Shown here: piece after piece, positions 6,800-6,886 of the stretch
Layout of the letters: every line of letters starts with the position of its first letter
How positions within the stretch are numbered: the stretch's first letter is position 1
NCBI GenBank assembly: GCA_026397855.1
Contig: JAPLUA010000566.1
Coordinates: 1-6,886 of the forward strand
DNA: 6,886 nt
Direction: 5' to 3'
Source of the DNA: Verrucomicrobiota bacterium
GTDB taxonomy: Bacteria; Verrucomicrobiota; Verrucomicrobiia; Limisphaerales; UBA8199
Notes under the pieces: generated by a model
What the model saw: only the letters and a program-made list of their open reading frames with translations
Told to the model about the DNA's origin: nothing
Database searches by the model: none
Translations under genes and position numbers: made by a program

Positions 6800-6852
6800 A
6801 GCGACCACAGCTATGAGGTTGCCTCAAGCTGATGGTGATTCTGCTGGTCGCT
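6800..6852 (-). promoter_or_regulatory. Structured leader of the GH20 gene
   Basis: In plus-strand terms, agcgacca (6800-6807) pairs perfectly with tggtcgct (6845-6852). Directly inside it, cagct (6808-6812) pairs with agctg (6827-6831) and tgagg (6814-6818) with cctca (6822-6826), closed by a three-base loop and broken only by a bulged base at 6813. That makes 18 base pairs in one nested structure, with a 13-base unpaired strand at 6832-6844. Its base lies six bases upstream of the Shine-Dalgarno in the GH20 message, so it could protect the messenger, influence initiation, or end an upstream transcript. No known riboswitch class is recognised and no U-run follows. A role is inferred from position only. 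Confidence 0.45.
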
Positions 6853-6886
6853 GGTCATGAGCCAAAGCAATACGTGGCCGGGCACA

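Noticed and set aside
6811..6886. Possible C-terminal end of an upstream minus-strand gene (frame ending HHQLEATS, stop at 6811-6813).
   Set aside because: Only about 24 codons are visible, another minus-strand frame is also open to a stop, and the segment is occupied by a strong nested hairpin, so coding cannot be supported.

Overview
The window is GC-rich bacterial DNA with three full-length genes, all for carbohydrate breakdown, and an unusual density of dispersed palindromic repeats. Several repeats belong to types I remember as common in Verrucomicrobiota of the Pedosphaera/Limisphaerales kind: the inverted 'aacgcagag' element, the 'atccgaa/ttcggat' element and the 'gccgccaacgtcagttggcg' element. 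Together with the large secreted or lipid-anchored glycoside hydrolases, they point to a verrucomicrobial, probably environmental, genome. This is inference; the window holds no rRNA or marker gene.

Layout: positions 1-746 carry no convincing gene. They hold a cluster of palindromic elements (131-357) and then a run of short perfect hairpins (592-688) just upstream of the first gene. A PfkB-family sugar kinase, most like 2-dehydro-3-deoxygluconate (KDG) kinase, lies at 747-1835 (+). Twelve bases later opens a very long reading frame (1848-5141, +) for a multidomain exported glycoside hydrolase with a clan GH-A-like catalytic domain. The first ~76 codons of that frame cross a large inverted repeat (1895-2061), so its true start is doubtful. 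A perfect 25-bp inverted repeat (5153-5225) separates it from a convergent gene (5236-6780, -) for an exported GH20 beta-N-acetylhexosaminidase-like enzyme. That gene has a strong Shine-Dalgarno, a TTG start and a foldable leader (6800-6852).

Working model (inference): the two exported enzymes trim a complex glycan outside the cytoplasm, one releasing N-acetylhexosamine and the other attacking an unknown linkage. The cytoplasmic kinase phosphorylates a keto-deoxy sugar from uronic acid catabolism. The pairing suggests a uronate/hexosamine-containing polysaccharide, but no lyase, transporter or regulator is visible to confirm it.

I see no clear new defence or mobile system. The most unusual signals are the repeat forming the apparent N-terminus of the large hydrolase, a sharp change of leucine codon use inside that gene, and the structured leader of the GH20 gene.
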